DNA of 64,000 nt from SAR92 clade bacterium H455 (GTDB lineage: Bacteria > Pseudomonadota > Gammaproteobacteria > Pseudomonadales > Porticoccaceae): the NCBI GenBank assembly GCA_024802545.1, contig CP103416.1:1240001-1304000 (forward strand), in the 5' to 3' direction. The position numbers and the translations under genes are program-made. Shown piece by piece: positions 1-8,610 of the stretch. The number at the start of each line of letters is the position of its first letter. Position 1 is the stretch's first letter. Below the pieces are notes generated by a model that searched no databases, was not told where the DNA came from, and saw only the letters and a list, made by a program, of their open reading frames with translations.

Positions 1-1
1 A

Positions 2-646
2 GATTATGTGATGTCTATTCCCCTGGTCGGGTTGGTATTGACCATTATATTCTGTGTTGGTTTTTTAAATGCCATTAATATGGCTGATGGGGCAAATGGT
101 CTGGTACCGGGTATTGCTCTGCTGTCATTTTTCTTATTCAGTCTTTTAAACAGCTCCCCAGTGTGGAGTTACTTGGTGATTGGGTTCGGTATGTTTTTGA
201 TCTTCAATCTAGTGTCAGGGCGACTTTTTCTGGGTGACGCAGGATCCTATAGTGTGGCATGTTTGCTGAGCTTGGGAGGACTGTTCATGGTCAGCGAGGG
301 TGAAGCATCGCCATGGCTGTTGGCGGCGACGCTTTCGTACCCCTGTTTGGAGATGGTGGTAAGCATGGGTCGACGAACTCTTAGCGGGAAGTCGATGTTT
401 CTTCCTGACAACCACCACTTACATAATCGCCTGCATGGGTTTCTGCGACGGTATCTAAAGGGGGCTGGATTGCCCAATGCCGTAACTGGAGTTGCTATCA
501 CTATGGCAACCTCGGGAGTCTCTGTATTTTTATATTATTTTGGTTGGTTAACCGCGCTTGATGAGCGCTGGCTGGTGGTTTTTTTAGCCCAGTCTGTGCT
601 TTATGGGCTGGTGTATTTTCAGTTAGGCCGGTTGATAAAGCATTAA
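2..646 (+). CDS. Polyprenyl-phosphate sugar-1-phosphate transferase (WecA/MraY-like), 5' end cut by window
   Basis: This is the C-terminal two thirds of an integral-membrane PNPT-family enzyme, which transfers a sugar-1-phosphate from a UDP-sugar to undecaprenyl phosphate. The reading frame is open to the window edge, so the first visible GTG at 8 is unlikely to be the true start. Family motifs visible are NAINMADGANGL (the Asp-rich substrate/Mg loop), FLGDAGSYS, and DNHHLHNRLHGF, the cytoplasmic His-rich HxHHxxR-type loop. Several hydrophobic helices surround them. It is clearly paralogous to the full-length gene at 1042, with the same NMADGANGLVPGIAL block, so the pair looks like a tandem duplication at the head of the polysaccharide locus. 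Sugar specificity cannot be read from sequence. Confidence 0.85.
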   Translation, partial: DYVMSIPLVGLVLTIIFCVGFLNAINMADGANGLVPGIALLSFFLFSLLNSSPVWSYLVIGFGMFLIFNLVSGRLFLGDAGSYSVACLLSLGGLFMVSEGEASPWLLAATLSYPCLEMVVSMGRRTLSGKSMFLPDNHHLHNRLHGFLRRYLKGAGLPNAVTGVAITMATSGVSVFLYYFGWLTALDERWLVVFLAQSVLYGLVYFQLGRLIKH

Positions 647-736
647 CGAATTTAAATAGTGGTATGCTAAGGTGAATAAAATATTTAGTGGTAGAGGCTT
701 TTACAGAAGAGCTGCGAGCTTTTTAAGGTGTTGTAG

Positions 737-1015
737 ATGCGGTTAGTTGTATATTTTATTATTGCCATAGGCCTTATTTGGATTGGTGTGCTTGAGAGTG
801 CATCTTCAAGCGTAAAAGATTTTAAGCGGCACGCCAATACTGAGGCTCTCGAGAGTCAGCGGTCGATACACCGAGTTATTGCCGTAGGTTTCGTTGGTGA
901 CAGGGTAGTATCCAAAATTGTATCCAACGGTCGTCAAACAGTGCTATCGAAGGGTAACGAAAAATTCTTAGTTTCTGATCCTGCCGTCTCCATAGGCAGC
1001 GAAGAATCACCCTAG
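737..1015 (+). CDS. Small exported or membrane-anchored hypothetical protein (92 aa)
   Basis: I do not recognise this protein. It begins with about 20 hydrophobic residues (VVYFIIAIGLIWIGVL) that could be a signal peptide or single membrane anchor, followed by a short charged domain of about 70 residues with no cysteines. An AAGGTG Shine-Dalgarno sequence lies just upstream of the ATG at 737. It sits between two PNPT-family glycosyltransferase genes in the same direction, with short gaps (90 and 26 bp), so it is probably co-transcribed with them. An accessory role in surface polysaccharide assembly is inference from position only. Confidence 0.5.
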   Translation: MRLVVYFIIAIGLIWIGVLESASSSVKDFKRHANTEALESQRSIHRVIAVGFVGDRVVSKIVSNGRQTVLSKGNEKFLVSDPAVSIGSEESP

Positions 1016-1041
1016 AATATAGGGCGCAATGAGAGTACGCC

Positions 1042-2196
1042 ATGTTAACTGCTAAGGCCTGGGTTCAAATTATCGGCAATATTTTAAGTGCAAGATTTGA
1101 GTCGACATCTCAGAAGCTCATTTTGATGTTTGTCTTTGCTGGGCTCACCTATGGTGCTGCGGGCATCGGGGCTATGTTGTTAATGACTCTCCTGGCCAAT
1201 AGTCAACTGGGTAAAGATGCGTCTGCTAAACACGGCATAAGCGCTTCCGAGTCCTCACGCTTGGGTGGCTTCGCCATTGCCATTGTTGTTATTGTCTATA
1301 TTGTTGGTCTCTCCCTTATATCGCCCTATACCCCTGGCCCAGTTAGAGACGAGGGCCTTTTATATCTCTGGTGCGCTATCTTTCTCTGCTGTCTGCTAGG
1401 CTTTGCAGAAGACATTAAGCCAGATTTCTTGACCCCCATGCTGAGACTCGGCACCAAATTTGTGGTGTTGGGGGCACTATTCTGGTTGTCACCGATGTTA
1501 ATACCTGTCTCTGTGGGGATTCCCCTTATCGATGCTCTGATAGCTCTGCCTGTTTTAGGTTGGGCCCTGGTGACAGTGTTCGCTGTAGGGTTTATCAATG
1601 CCCTCAATATGGCTGATGGTGCTAATGGCTTAGTGCCAGGAATTGCCCTCGCTTCTTTTGGCGTATTTTTTATCGAATATGGCCGGCCAATGGATGGGGC
1701 TCTTCTTTTCGCCTGCACCATCTTTTTTATCTTCAATGTTATCTCTGGCTGGTACTTTTTAGGAGACACAGGGAGTTATGGGCTAGGGGCAATCCTTCTG
1801 GGTTACGGCTTGCTGGGTGTGGCTGAGAGCCATTTTTCGGCGGGATTTATGGCGGCCCTATTTTGTTATCCGTGCATAGATTTTTTGGTGAGCGTTATTC
1901 GCCGCCGGCGAGCGGGCCGGTCGCCATTTTCAGCGGATAACGGGCATCTTCACAACCGCCTTCATCAGTTCATAAAGTTAAGGGTTAACTCCGCGGTGAT
2001 GGCAAATTCATTCACCGGCCTGATTATTAGTGGCTCTACCTCTGGCGTGGTTTTGCTTGCCTACCTAATGGATGTGCTGCCGCCTGAAAGTGACCTTTGG
2101 TACCTCTTTTTTGTCGCCGAGATTTCCCTCTATCTTGTCAGTTTAAAATACTTAACCTCAATTCAGCCCAAGACCCGTTATGCAGACCCAAAATAA
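1042..2196 (+). CDS. Polyprenyl-phosphate sugar-1-phosphate transferase (glycosyltransferase family 4, WecA/WbpL-like)
   Basis: This 384-aa multi-pass inner-membrane protein would start a glycan on undecaprenyl phosphate by transferring a sugar-1-phosphate from a UDP-sugar. In order, the sequence shows an N-terminal helix, the family's HGISASESSRLGG segment near residue 70, FAEDIKP near residue 130 (Glu-Asp where WecA has Asp-Asp), NALNMADGANGL near residue 190, FLGDTGSYG, and the His-rich DNGHLHNRLHQF loop near residue 305. About ten membrane helices are evident. The ATG at 1042 gives a normal family length. It is paralogous to the incomplete gene at the window edge and more distant from the WecA-type gene at 35602. 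The exact sugar is unknown. Confidence 0.85.
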   Translation: MLTAKAWVQIIGNILSARFESTSQKLILMFVFAGLTYGAAGIGAMLLMTLLANSQLGKDASAKHGISASESSRLGGFAIAIVVIVYIVGLSLISPYTPGPVRDEGLLYLWCAIFLCCLLGFAEDIKPDFLTPMLRLGTKFVVLGALFWLSPMLIPVSVGIPLIDALIALPVLGWALVTVFAVGFINALNMADGANGLVPGIALASFGVFFIEYGRPMDGALLFACTIFFIFNVISGWYFLGDTGSYGLGAILLGYGLLGVAESHFSAGFMAALFCYPCIDFLVSVIRRRRAGRSPFSADNGHLHNRLHQFIKLRVNSAVMANSFTGLIISGSTSGVVLLAYLMDVLPPESDLWYLFFVAEISLYLVSLKYLTSIQPKTRYADPK

Positions 2197-2263
2197 TGGC
2201 CCAGAATTCCTCAAAAAAAGTTTTCTCGATGGTTAATTTCCCAAGGCATTGATCAATTCTCTG

Positions 2264-2272
2264 TGCTATTAT
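2264..2272 (+). promoter_or_regulatory. Extended -10 promoter candidate for the EPS operon
   Basis: TG-C-TATTAT is a full extended -10 element, with no convincing -35 at 17 bp. It is followed by a GC-rich discriminator (CCCGCCGC). The same core with small changes recurs before the TonB receptor gene at 52211. It would place the transcript start near 2279, immediately before a 7-bp hairpin and the ops-like element. Confidence 0.45.
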
Positions 2273-2278
2273 CCCGCC

Positions 2279-2297
2279 GCGTTCACACCTTGAACGC
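2279..2297 (+). promoter_or_regulatory. 5' leader hairpin
   Basis: This is a perfect 7-bp inverted repeat, GCGTTCA with a 5-nt loop and TGAACGC. It lies at the predicted 5' end of the EPS leader and 48 nt before the ops-like element. It lacks a U-tract, so it is not an intrinsic terminator. A leader structure near the promoter is plausible; the function is inferred. Confidence 0.4.
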
Positions 2298-2344
2298 TGT
2301 TGGCTTAAACATCCCACCCACGCGGAGTTTTCCTATAAAACCCC

Positions 2345-2356
2345 TGCGGTAGCCTG
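2345..2356 (+). promoter_or_regulatory. ops-like (RfaH/NusG-paralogue recruitment) element
   Basis: TGCGGTAGCCTG matches the operon polarity suppressor consensus GGCGGTAGCNT at 10 of 11 positions; the only mismatch is the first G. ops elements sit in untranslated leaders of long surface-polysaccharide operons, where they pause RNA polymerase and recruit RfaH to suppress polarity. The position here, 35 nt before the first gene of a roughly 11-kb polysaccharide operon, is what that model expects. No rfaH gene lies in the window. Confidence 0.6.
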
Positions 2357-2390
2357 CATGCAATAAACATCCAAGCACACCTTTGAGAAT

Positions 2391-2735
2391 ATGACCGGCC
2401 AGGAAATTCAACTCAGAACGCTCAAGCTACTTGAGCAAAACCCCCACCTGTCTCAGCGGGAACTCTCCGCTGCGCTAGGCGTAAGCCTGGGCAAAGCTCA
2501 CTACGTTTTGAAAGCGCTGGTCAATATGGGCTGGGTGAAATTAGATAACTTTCGCCGCAGTGACCATAAACTGGGTTATGCCTATCTGCTTACTGCCAAA
2601 GGGATTGCCGAAAAGGCTGATATTACGGTGCGATTTCTCGCTCGAAAGCAATTGGAGTATGAGGCACTGCGGGAAGAGATCGAGCAGTTGAAGGCTGAGG
2701 TGAGTGGTGGGGCTGGGGAGCCTGGGAGTCGATAA
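2391..2735 (+). CDS. MarR-family EPS-associated transcriptional regulator
   Basis: This 114-aa protein has a winged-helix domain over residues 1-75. Its segment LSQRELSAALGVSLGKAHY has the helix-turn-helix register, followed by VNMGWVKLDNF as the wing. A C-terminal basic/coiled segment (LARKQLEYEALREEIEQLKAE) probably dimerises. Length and layout match the small MarR-type regulators usually encoded at the head of exopolysaccharide clusters in gammaproteobacteria. It is the first gene after the ops-like leader and is followed by glmS. It could bind the promoter at 2264 and autoregulate the operon; that is inference. Confidence 0.75.
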   Translation: MTGQEIQLRTLKLLEQNPHLSQRELSAALGVSLGKAHYVLKALVNMGWVKLDNFRRSDHKLGYAYLLTAKGIAEKADITVRFLARKQLEYEALREEIEQLKAEVSGGAGEPGSR

Positions 2736-2813
2736 TGGGTTTTATCGTGGGTCACGCTGGCGACTCTTTTGAGACCAGTACTTTTTAACAAATAAAACAA
2801 CCAGTAAAAATTT

Positions 2814-4646
2814 ATGTGCGGAATTGTAGGTGCGGTCGCAGAGCGGCCGATTGTAGAGATCTTAATTGAAGGCTTAAGGCGCCTGGAGTACCGCGGCTAT
2901 GATTCTGCGGGTGTAGTGGTGCTCGATCAACAAGGAAACACTTCCTGTATCAAGCGAGAGGGTAAGGTGGAGGTCCTGGCTAAGGCTGTTAAAGAGCAAT
3001 CGCCTCAAGGCACCACAGGCATTGCTCATACGCGCTGGGCGACTCATGGTGTGCCCTCAGAGCGGAACGCACACCCGCATCAGTCAGGAAATCGTTTTTC
3101 AGTGGTGCACAACGGCATTATCGAGAATCATGAGGAACTCCGTAAATCGCTTAGTGCCGATGGCTACACATTCAACTCTGATACAGATACAGAGGTGATT
3201 GTGCACTTGATCCATAAGCTATCAGCGGTTTGTCCCGATCTAAGGTCAGCTGTTTTCGCTGCCACTCAGCAGCTGGTAGGAGCCTATGGCATGGCAGTTG
3301 TTGATAGTCAGTCACCCGGTCAGTTAGTGGTTGCCCGCTCCGGTAGTCCTTTGGTTATAGGTTACGGCTTAGGCGAGCACTTTGTCGCCTCAGATCAGTT
3401 GGCACTATTACCCGTTACCCGTCGTTTTGCGGTGTTGGAGGAAGGCGATGTTGCGCGGTTAACCAAGGAGTCGGTGAGTATTACCGATGCGTCTGGAGAG
3501 CCGGTCAGCCGACCCATTAAAGAGTCAGATATTACAGCCGATGCGGGAGGTAAGGCGGGGTATAAGCACTACATGCTTAAAGAGATCTTTGAGCAGCCAG
3601 AAGCGATTCGTAGGACCCTTCAAGGTCGAATAGTTGATGGTAAGGTGGCTGAGGATGCCTTTGGGCATGGTTCGGTTGAATTGTTTAAGACAATAAAGCA
3701 TGTGCAGATTGTCGCCTGTGGTACCAGTTACAATGCGGGCATGGTGGCGCGCTACTGGATTGAGCAGTATGTGGGTATAAGCTGCAGTGTTGAGATTGCT
3801 TCGGAGTTTAGATACCGGAAGTCCTTTGTCCACAAAGATTCACTGCTCGTTACACTCTCCCAATCGGGCGAGACTGCCGATACGTTAGCCGCGCTAAGAT
3901 TGGCTAAATCTTTAGGCTATTCAGCTTCACTAACGATCTGTAATGTCGAAACGTCAAGCCTGGTCAGAGAATCGGACCTAGTTTATCTAATGAAAGCCGG
4001 TCCAGAGATTGGCGTGGCCTCAACCAAAGCCTTTACCGTTCAGTTAGCTGCATTATTGTTATTATCAAAAGCTCTGTGTGAAGCCAAATCAATCAATCAA
4101 TATTTTTGCGAGGAAGCAGCGCAGGCATTAAATGCTTTGCCCGGGCATATGGAGCAGGCGTTTAGTCTGGAGCATTCCATTAAGGCGCTGTCCGAGCAGT
4201 TTGCTGATAAGAAACATGCGCTATTTTTAGGGCGTGGCGATCAGTACCCGGTAGCGATGGAGGGGGCTTTAAAACTTAAGGAAATCTCTTATATTCATGC
4301 AGAAGCCTATGCCGCAGGTGAGTTAAAGCACGGCCCGCTGGCCTTGGTTGATGCTGACATGCCAGTGGTGGTGGTAGCGCCAAACAATGAGCTGTTGGAC
4401 AAACTGAAGTCTAACATTGAAGAGGTAAGAGCCCGCGGTTCGGTGATGTATGTGTTTGCCGACAGTGACGATCACTTTGAATCTGAGCCGGGTCTGGATG
4501 TAGTGAATATGGCACACGCAAATCATCTCATTGCGCCTATTCTGTTTAGCATTCCGCTACAGTTTCTGTCGTATTATGTGGCGCTGGTGAAGGGGACAGA
4601 TGTGGATCAGCCAAGAAATTTGGCCAAGTCGGTGACGGTGGAGTAA
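2814..4646 (+). CDS. glmS: Glutamine--fructose-6-phosphate aminotransferase (isomerising)
   Basis: GlmS makes glucosamine-6-phosphate from fructose-6-phosphate and glutamine, the entry step to UDP-GlcNAc. The 610 aa match the family length. The protein opens with MCGIVGAV, whose Cys2 is the glutaminase nucleophile after Met removal. [20 protein letters not shown] and the SDTDTE motif follow in the class II amidotransferase half. Two SIS sugar-isomerase domains fill the C-terminal half (CGTSYNAG near 302, SQSGETADT near 348, [18 protein letters not shown] near 475), and the end is [11 protein letters not shown]. Its place inside the EPS operon suggests a dedicated supply of amino-sugar precursor. 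A second, housekeeping glmS may exist elsewhere. Confidence 0.95.
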   Translation: MCGIVGAVAERPIVEILIEGLRRLEYRGYDSAGVVVLDQQGNTSCIKREGKVEVLAKAVKEQSPQGTTGIAHTRWATHGVPSERNAHPHQSGNRFSVVHNGIIENHEELRKSLSADGYTFNSDTDTEVIVHLIHKLSAVCPDLRSAVFAATQQLVGAYGMAVVDSQSPGQLVVARSGSPLVIGYGLGEHFVASDQLALLPVTRRFAVLEEGDVARLTKESVSITDASGEPVSRPIKESDITADAGGKAGYKHYMLKEIFEQPEAIRRTLQGRIVDGKVAEDAFGHGSVELFKTIKHVQIVACGTSYNAGMVARYWIEQYVGISCSVEIASEFRYRKSFVHKDSLLVTLSQSGETADTLAALRLAKSLGYSASLTICNVETSSLVRESDLVYLMKAGPEIGVASTKAFTVQLAALLLLSKALCEAKSINQYFCEEAAQALNALPGHMEQAFSLEHSIKALSEQFADKKHALFLGRGDQYPVAMEGALKLKEISYIHAEAYAAGELKHGPLALVDADMPVVVVAPNNELLDKLKSNIEEVRARGSVMYVFADSDDHFESEPGLDVVNMAHANHLIAPILFSIPLQFLSYYVALVKGTDVDQPRNLAKSVTVE

Positions 4647-4659
4647 CTGATGGGGCATG

Positions 4660-4678
4660 AAGAGCAATAAATGCTCTT
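4660..4678 (+). other. Hairpin in glmS-sulfotransferase intergenic gap
   Basis: AAGAGCA and TGCTCTT form a 7-bp stem around a 5-nt loop just after glmS. The following bases (GTTGAT) are not a U-tract, so a strong intrinsic terminator is unlikely. It could be a partial attenuator or an mRNA 3'-end stabiliser. Confidence 0.3.
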
Positions 4679-4756
4679 GTTGATACGTGAAAATTAGCTT
4701 CGCACATAGATATGAGCGATCAGATTATAGAAATAAAATATCAAGGACATCTGTAA

Positions 4757-5533
4757 ATGAACGATCAATTAGCGTCTAGCGTCAGACCAATATTTATAAT
4801 CGGAGTGCAAAAATGTATGACTACCTTCTGCCATAATATCCTTGCAGACTCGGTTCATGTTAGCGCACTAAAACGCAAAGAACTACATTACTATGATGGG
4901 TATCCTAACTACAGTTATTGCCTGCCATTTGAAGAGTTATTTGAGGTTTGTGACAAAACGAAGTATGTCCTTGACTCTACCCCTAGTTATTCCGTGGTAC
5001 CCGGGGCGCTTGAACGGATACATCACAACCACCCAAATGCGATCATAGTAATCTGCACGAGAGATAAGTTAAAAAGAACAATCAGTCAGTATAACCATGA
5101 GCGGAGAAATGGTTTTATTGGAAATGAAGATATATTAAGTGTTATTGAAAAAGACCGAAATAGATATGATATTCGAGAAAGTTATTGGGATCATGTTTTA
5201 GGAAATTATGATCTAAAAAATGATTACACGGCATTGCTTACCAGGTGCAATTTAATGTTTTTAAGTGTTATTCATCTCAACTTTGATTACGGCATAGATG
5301 TTCAGGTCTCAAAATTGTCAGACGCACTTGGTATAACGTTAAGGATTCCTTTCGGGATCGAGAAGAATGAATCAGTTTTACCTAGGTTTAATGTTTTAGC
5401 TAGGCTTGGTGCAAGATTTGAGCGTTTGGGGTGGCATAAAGGGTTTGTGCTAATCAAACTCCTTAATCGAGGGCGAGCTCGTCCGACGAAAATCAGTGAT
5501 ATTGACGCTTTGACGCTGTCAAACCTAATATGA
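4757..5533 (+). CDS. Sulfotransferase-like protein
   Basis: This 258-aa protein has the PAPS-binding signatures of cytosolic-type sulfotransferases. IIGVQKCMTTF at residues 13-23 fits the 5'-phosphosulfate loop, with its Lys, and VICTRDKLKRTISQYNHE near residue 98 fits the 3'-phosphate loop (Arg and Ser). LDSTPSY between them matches the substrate-side segment seen in heparan/NodH-like members. It probably transfers sulfate from PAPS to a sugar of the repeat unit. The C-terminal region is basic. Its stop overlaps the next start (ATGA at 5530), so the two are translationally coupled. The acceptor sugar is unknown. Confidence 0.75.
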   Translation: MNDQLASSVRPIFIIGVQKCMTTFCHNILADSVHVSALKRKELHYYDGYPNYSYCLPFEELFEVCDKTKYVLDSTPSYSVVPGALERIHHNHPNAIIVICTRDKLKRTISQYNHERRNGFIGNEDILSVIEKDRNRYDIRESYWDHVLGNYDLKNDYTALLTRCNLMFLSVIHLNFDYGIDVQVSKLSDALGITLRIPFGIEKNESVLPRFNVLARLGARFERLGWHKGFVLIKLLNRGRARPTKISDIDALTLSNLI

Positions 5534-6300
5534 TCGCTTTCCTTGTTCTCGCTCATCAGTCTGATATTAAATATTATGAATATTGGAATGACATAGCAAA
5601 AAATGAACATTATCATGTAATAGTTCACATTGATAAGGGTTCTCATGTTGATATTTTAGCCCTAAACTCACACTTTAAATTTTTAGTTTTTGTGTCATCA
5701 GAATATGTTTATTGGGCTGATCGCTCAATGATAGACGCGACAATTTCTATACTACGTAAAGCTATCGATTTTCCCGAAGTAAGAAATATTTTCCTTTTGT
5801 CTGCAGATTCGATTTTATTGCAAGATGATAAGTCAGTCATCGCCTTTTGTGAAAGTCATGGAACATACATTATTGGGGCCCAAAACAATATCTATCAAAA
5901 ACGGTCCCATAAATATTACTTCTTTAAGGGAAACCGGTATTCTAAAGGATTTATTGCGAGAGCGTTAGATAGGGTTGCATTAAGTTTCCAAATATGGGAC
6001 AGATATACGCCTTTTTGCGGCTCTCTCAAAGGTCCGCAGTGGCTCATGCTAAGCAGATTTGACGCGGAAGCCGCTTTGAAAATATACGAAAACTCTGCTC
6101 ATTATCTTGACTATACGAACTGTGCCGATGAGTTTTTCTTTCAAAATACAATAACTGAATCTTCTCTAAGATGTCCCGACAGGCAAAAATTGATTTATAC
6201 CAAATGGACAAACAAAAATTCACCTGATTTTCTAAGTAGTAAAGATATTAAAAGTGCCTTCAGAAAAGGTTATTTATTAGCAAGGAAAGTGAAGCGATGA
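5530..6300 (+). CDS. Core-2/I-branching-type N-acetylglucosaminyltransferase (GT14-like)
   Basis: The 256-aa protein resembles the bacterial branch of family GT14. It begins with IAFLVLAHQSD, then VHIDKG, YVYWADRSMIDATI (the VxWxxxSxxxA segment), and NIFLLSADSILL in place of the usual LSGxDxPL. SLKGPQWLMLSR near residue 175 and DEFFFQNTI near residue 205, carrying the proposed catalytic acidic residue, follow. It probably adds a branching sugar such as GlcNAc or xylose to the polysaccharide repeat unit at the inner membrane. It overlaps both neighbours by ATGA (5530 and 6297). Confidence 0.75.
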   Translation: MIAFLVLAHQSDIKYYEYWNDIAKNEHYHVIVHIDKGSHVDILALNSHFKFLVFVSSEYVYWADRSMIDATISILRKAIDFPEVRNIFLLSADSILLQDDKSVIAFCESHGTYIIGAQNNIYQKRSHKYYFFKGNRYSKGFIARALDRVALSFQIWDRYTPFCGSLKGPQWLMLSRFDAEAALKIYENSAHYLDYTNCADEFFFQNTITESSLRCPDRQKLIYTKWTNKNSPDFLSSKDIKSAFRKGYLLARKVKR

Positions 6301-7238
6301 TTTTGTTAATCTCGCTCTCAGGCATCTTATTTATGGTGTATGCGTTTCTTGAGAAGCAGCACATCTCAACTAAAGCCCTCGCGATAATATCGATAAGTTG
6401 CCTAGGTCTGGTCCTGCTCCTGCAGCCCATAACGGATGGGCAAGATTTCCTAAAATATTATAACTTAGTTAGCGGCAGGTCTGATGTCCAAAATGCAATC
6501 AATTTTTACTCATATGAAGTGCTATTCTGGGTGCCGCAATACTTTTTGGCGACGCAGGTTAGCGCTGAGGTTTGGCGGGACCTAAATGTAGTTCTTCTAT
6601 TTATATTCCCCGTTCTATTTTTAAGAGCATGGCTGCCAGGTGGTATACACCGATTAGTGGTTTATTATGTTGTAGTGTGGTCGTTGCCTGGGTCATATTT
6701 GCTCTATGGTAATGCTCTTAGGCAGCATTTAATGGTTTTATTCTTGATAACGACATTTGCTTTAATTAGACGGTGGCCAATTTTTCTACCTCTATCTGTT
6801 CTTATACACAAATCAGCAATATTGCATGCCCCGCTATTAATGGCTTTGTTAAGGCCAAAGTTCGCTTTGATGTTAGGTTTAGCGCTCAGTGGTTTAACTA
6901 TGTTTTTAGGGAAATACATTGTCGAAGAGGATACGGTTGATTTAGCTGTCTTAGCGAGCTACTGTTTCTTTTTTCTCGCTCTATCTATCGTGCTTAAGGA
7001 TAAATTAGTCCTAATCCTTTTGTCAATAATGCTTATTTATGGCTATTCCTCACCTCTAATTTTAGAGAGATTGATTCTATCTTCTGGCCCGATTTTAGGT
7101 TATTACTTAGCAGTACATAGAAAAGTTTCCAATTTATTTTTGTTCTACATGTCTGGTTTAATGGTGGTAGTGAATGTCGCGTTGACCTTGTACCCCCCTG
7201 ATTCAATTCTTACGTTGTATAGGAGTGTTCTTCCATGA
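6297..7238 (+). CDS. EpsG/Wzy-like polysaccharide polymerase
   Basis: This 313-aa protein is hydrophobic almost throughout, with about nine to ten predicted membrane helices. The LLQPITDGQDFLKYYNLVSG segment after the first helices is the periplasmic pattern typical of EpsG-family proteins, and YGNALRQHLMVLFL near residue 140 resembles the conserved RQ-containing loop. Position between glycosyltransferases and a flippase-like gene supports a role as the Wzy polymerase, which joins lipid-linked repeat units in the periplasm. Wzy proteins have little sequence conservation, so the call rests on topology, the motif and context. Confidence 0.6.
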   Translation: MILLISLSGILFMVYAFLEKQHISTKALAIISISCLGLVLLLQPITDGQDFLKYYNLVSGRSDVQNAINFYSYEVLFWVPQYFLATQVSAEVWRDLNVVLLFIFPVLFLRAWLPGGIHRLVVYYVVVWSLPGSYLLYGNALRQHLMVLFLITTFALIRRWPIFLPLSVLIHKSAILHAPLLMALLRPKFALMLGLALSGLTMFLGKYIVEEDTVDLAVLASYCFFFLALSIVLKDKLVLILLSIMLIYGYSSPLILERLILSSGPILGYYLAVHRKVSNLFLFYMSGLMVVVNVALTLYPPDSILTLYRSVLP

Positions 7239-8029
7239 TTGTGTCGGTGTTAATGTCGATATACAAGGGTGATGATGTTTTGGCACTCAACGCATCGCTA
7301 GAGAGTATCGTCCAGTATTTGAGCTATGCCGATGAATTCGTAATTGTCGTTGATGGACCAGAAACCGACATGCATGTCCAGGCAGTTAAGTCCGTTTTGC
7401 CGGACGATAAACTAAAAATTGTACTGTTACCAAGTAATTTAGGCTTGGGTAGAGCGCTCAATGCTGGATTACAGCACTGTAGAGGTGACATTATTTGCAG
7501 GATGGATTCTGACGATATCTGCGTTAGTTCTCGTTTTTCTGGTTGCGTAGAGCTTTTCAGAGAAAACCCTAATTTGGCTGTAGTTGGAAGTAATATTTTG
7601 GAAGTTGACGAACAAGGCAGAGAGTACATTCGGAAAGTTCCGAATGATTTCGATGGTGTAAAACGGTTTTCGAGACGCAGGAACCCAATTAATCATGTTT
7701 CGGTGTGTTTTAGAAAGCATTTTGTCATGAGCGTTGGATCCTATAATCATTGCCCCTTTCATGAAGACTATGATTTATGGCTTCGGTTAATGCAAAGTGG
7801 TGTTGAGTTGAAAAATATTGATGATATTTGGGTTCGAGTCAGTGCTGGCAGTGGTCAAATTTCTCGAAGACGAGGTGTGAGTTATTTTTGGCACGAATTA
7901 TTTTTCTTGAGAAAAAATATAAAGTGGTTTGGTTGCTATGCTATTCCATATTTGTTAGTAAGGCTGCCAGTTCGATTTATGCCTGCCAACGTTGTGACAT
8001 ATATCTACCGTCTATTGAGGAAGCGATGA
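7235..8029 (+). CDS. Glycosyltransferase family 2 (AmsE-like)
   Basis: This is a 264-aa GT-A fold enzyme. The N-terminal VSVLMSIYKGDD and VIVVDGPE bind the nucleotide. NLGLGRALNAGL and RMDSDDIC (the DxD-type metal site near residue 91) follow, then SVCFRK, and FHEDYDLWLRL near residue 173 carrying the ED catalytic base pair. The C-terminal 50 residues contain an amphipathic/hydrophobic stretch that may attach it to the inner membrane. It would add one sugar to the lipid-linked repeat unit. It starts inside the preceding stop (ATGA at 7235) and ends overlapping the next start at 8026. Confidence 0.85.
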   Translation: MIVSVLMSIYKGDDVLALNASLESIVQYLSYADEFVIVVDGPETDMHVQAVKSVLPDDKLKIVLLPSNLGLGRALNAGLQHCRGDIICRMDSDDICVSSRFSGCVELFRENPNLAVVGSNILEVDEQGREYIRKVPNDFDGVKRFSRRRNPINHVSVCFRKHFVMSVGSYNHCPFHEDYDLWLRLMQSGVELKNIDDIWVRVSAGSGQISRRRGVSYFWHELFFLRKNIKWFGCYAIPYLLVRLPVRFMPANVVTYIYRLLRKR

Positions 8030-8610
8030 AAATAAATATTTTGCATATTAGTAAGACAGGTGGGTCTTATTTAAAAAAGATGATAAAAAGTAACCCGGAT
8101 TTGGATGATAAGTTCGTAATCTGGGATCATCATATTAAAGCTTCTGACTTAAAGGGCCAGCCATATCTCACTGTCTTACGTAATCCGGCTACAAGGTTCT
8201 TCAGTGCTTTTTATAGCAGAAGACGTATGGGGCAACCAAAATACTTTCGTCTGTGGAACATATACGAAATTGTCGTTTTTTACCACTATAAAACGCCTGA
8301 AATATTTGTCGAAAGCCTAATTAACGCGTCAATAGTCGCTAAGTTCTTATTTAAAAGAATAAGGCACATTAAAGACCATCAGGCTGATTGGTTAGATGAT
8401 GCTGCTAACCTTCCCGTTACAGTGCTGAGGCAAGAATGTCTCGATTCTGATTTCTATAAATTTATGCACACACGCTTCCCAGAGGTTAATTTCGAATCTC
8501 GAGTACCAGAGCACTCAAATCAAATAGAGTATAATATTTCTGAGAGGCACGCCCAATTTCTGAATTGCAGATATGATAGGGATTTTAGACTATGGAAGGA
8601 TTTAAACTAA
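8026..8610 (+). CDS. Sulfotransferase family protein
   Basis: This 194-aa protein starts at the ATG at 8026, overlapping the GT2 stop as ATGA; a longer in-frame reading is possible but would run deep into the GT2 gene. HISKTGGSYLKK at residues 6-17 is the HxxKTGG-type 5'-phosphosulfate loop of membrane-type carbohydrate sulfotransferases, and VLRNPATRFFSAFYSRRR near residue 48 is the 3'-phosphate site. The protein is shorter than many family members but ends cleanly. It probably sulfates a residue of the repeat unit with PAPS as donor. Confidence 0.7.
   Translation: MKINILHISKTGGSYLKKMIKSNPDLDDKFVIWDHHIKASDLKGQPYLTVLRNPATRFFSAFYSRRRMGQPKYFRLWNIYEIVVFYHYKTPEIFVESLINASIVAKFLFKRIRHIKDHQADWLDDAANLPVTVLRQECLDSDFYKFMHTRFPEVNFESRVPEHSNQIEYNISERHAQFLNCRYDRDFRLWKDLN

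Noticed and set aside
1326-1769. 147-codon open frame opposite the glycosyltransferase gene
   Set aside because: It lies fully antisense to a well-supported membrane enzyme, has no Shine-Dalgarno sequence, and is Lys/Arg/Pro-rich as expected from the complement of hydrophobic codons.
4660-4678. Intrinsic terminator after glmS
   Set aside because: A 7-bp stem is present but it lacks the U-tract, and the genes beyond read as the same operon; listed only as a hairpin.
7828-8025. N-terminal extension of the second sulfotransferase
   Set aside because: It would run 200 bp inside the GT2 gene; ATG 8026 makes the ATGA overlap seen at the neighbouring junctions and places the PAPS loop at the N-terminus as usual.
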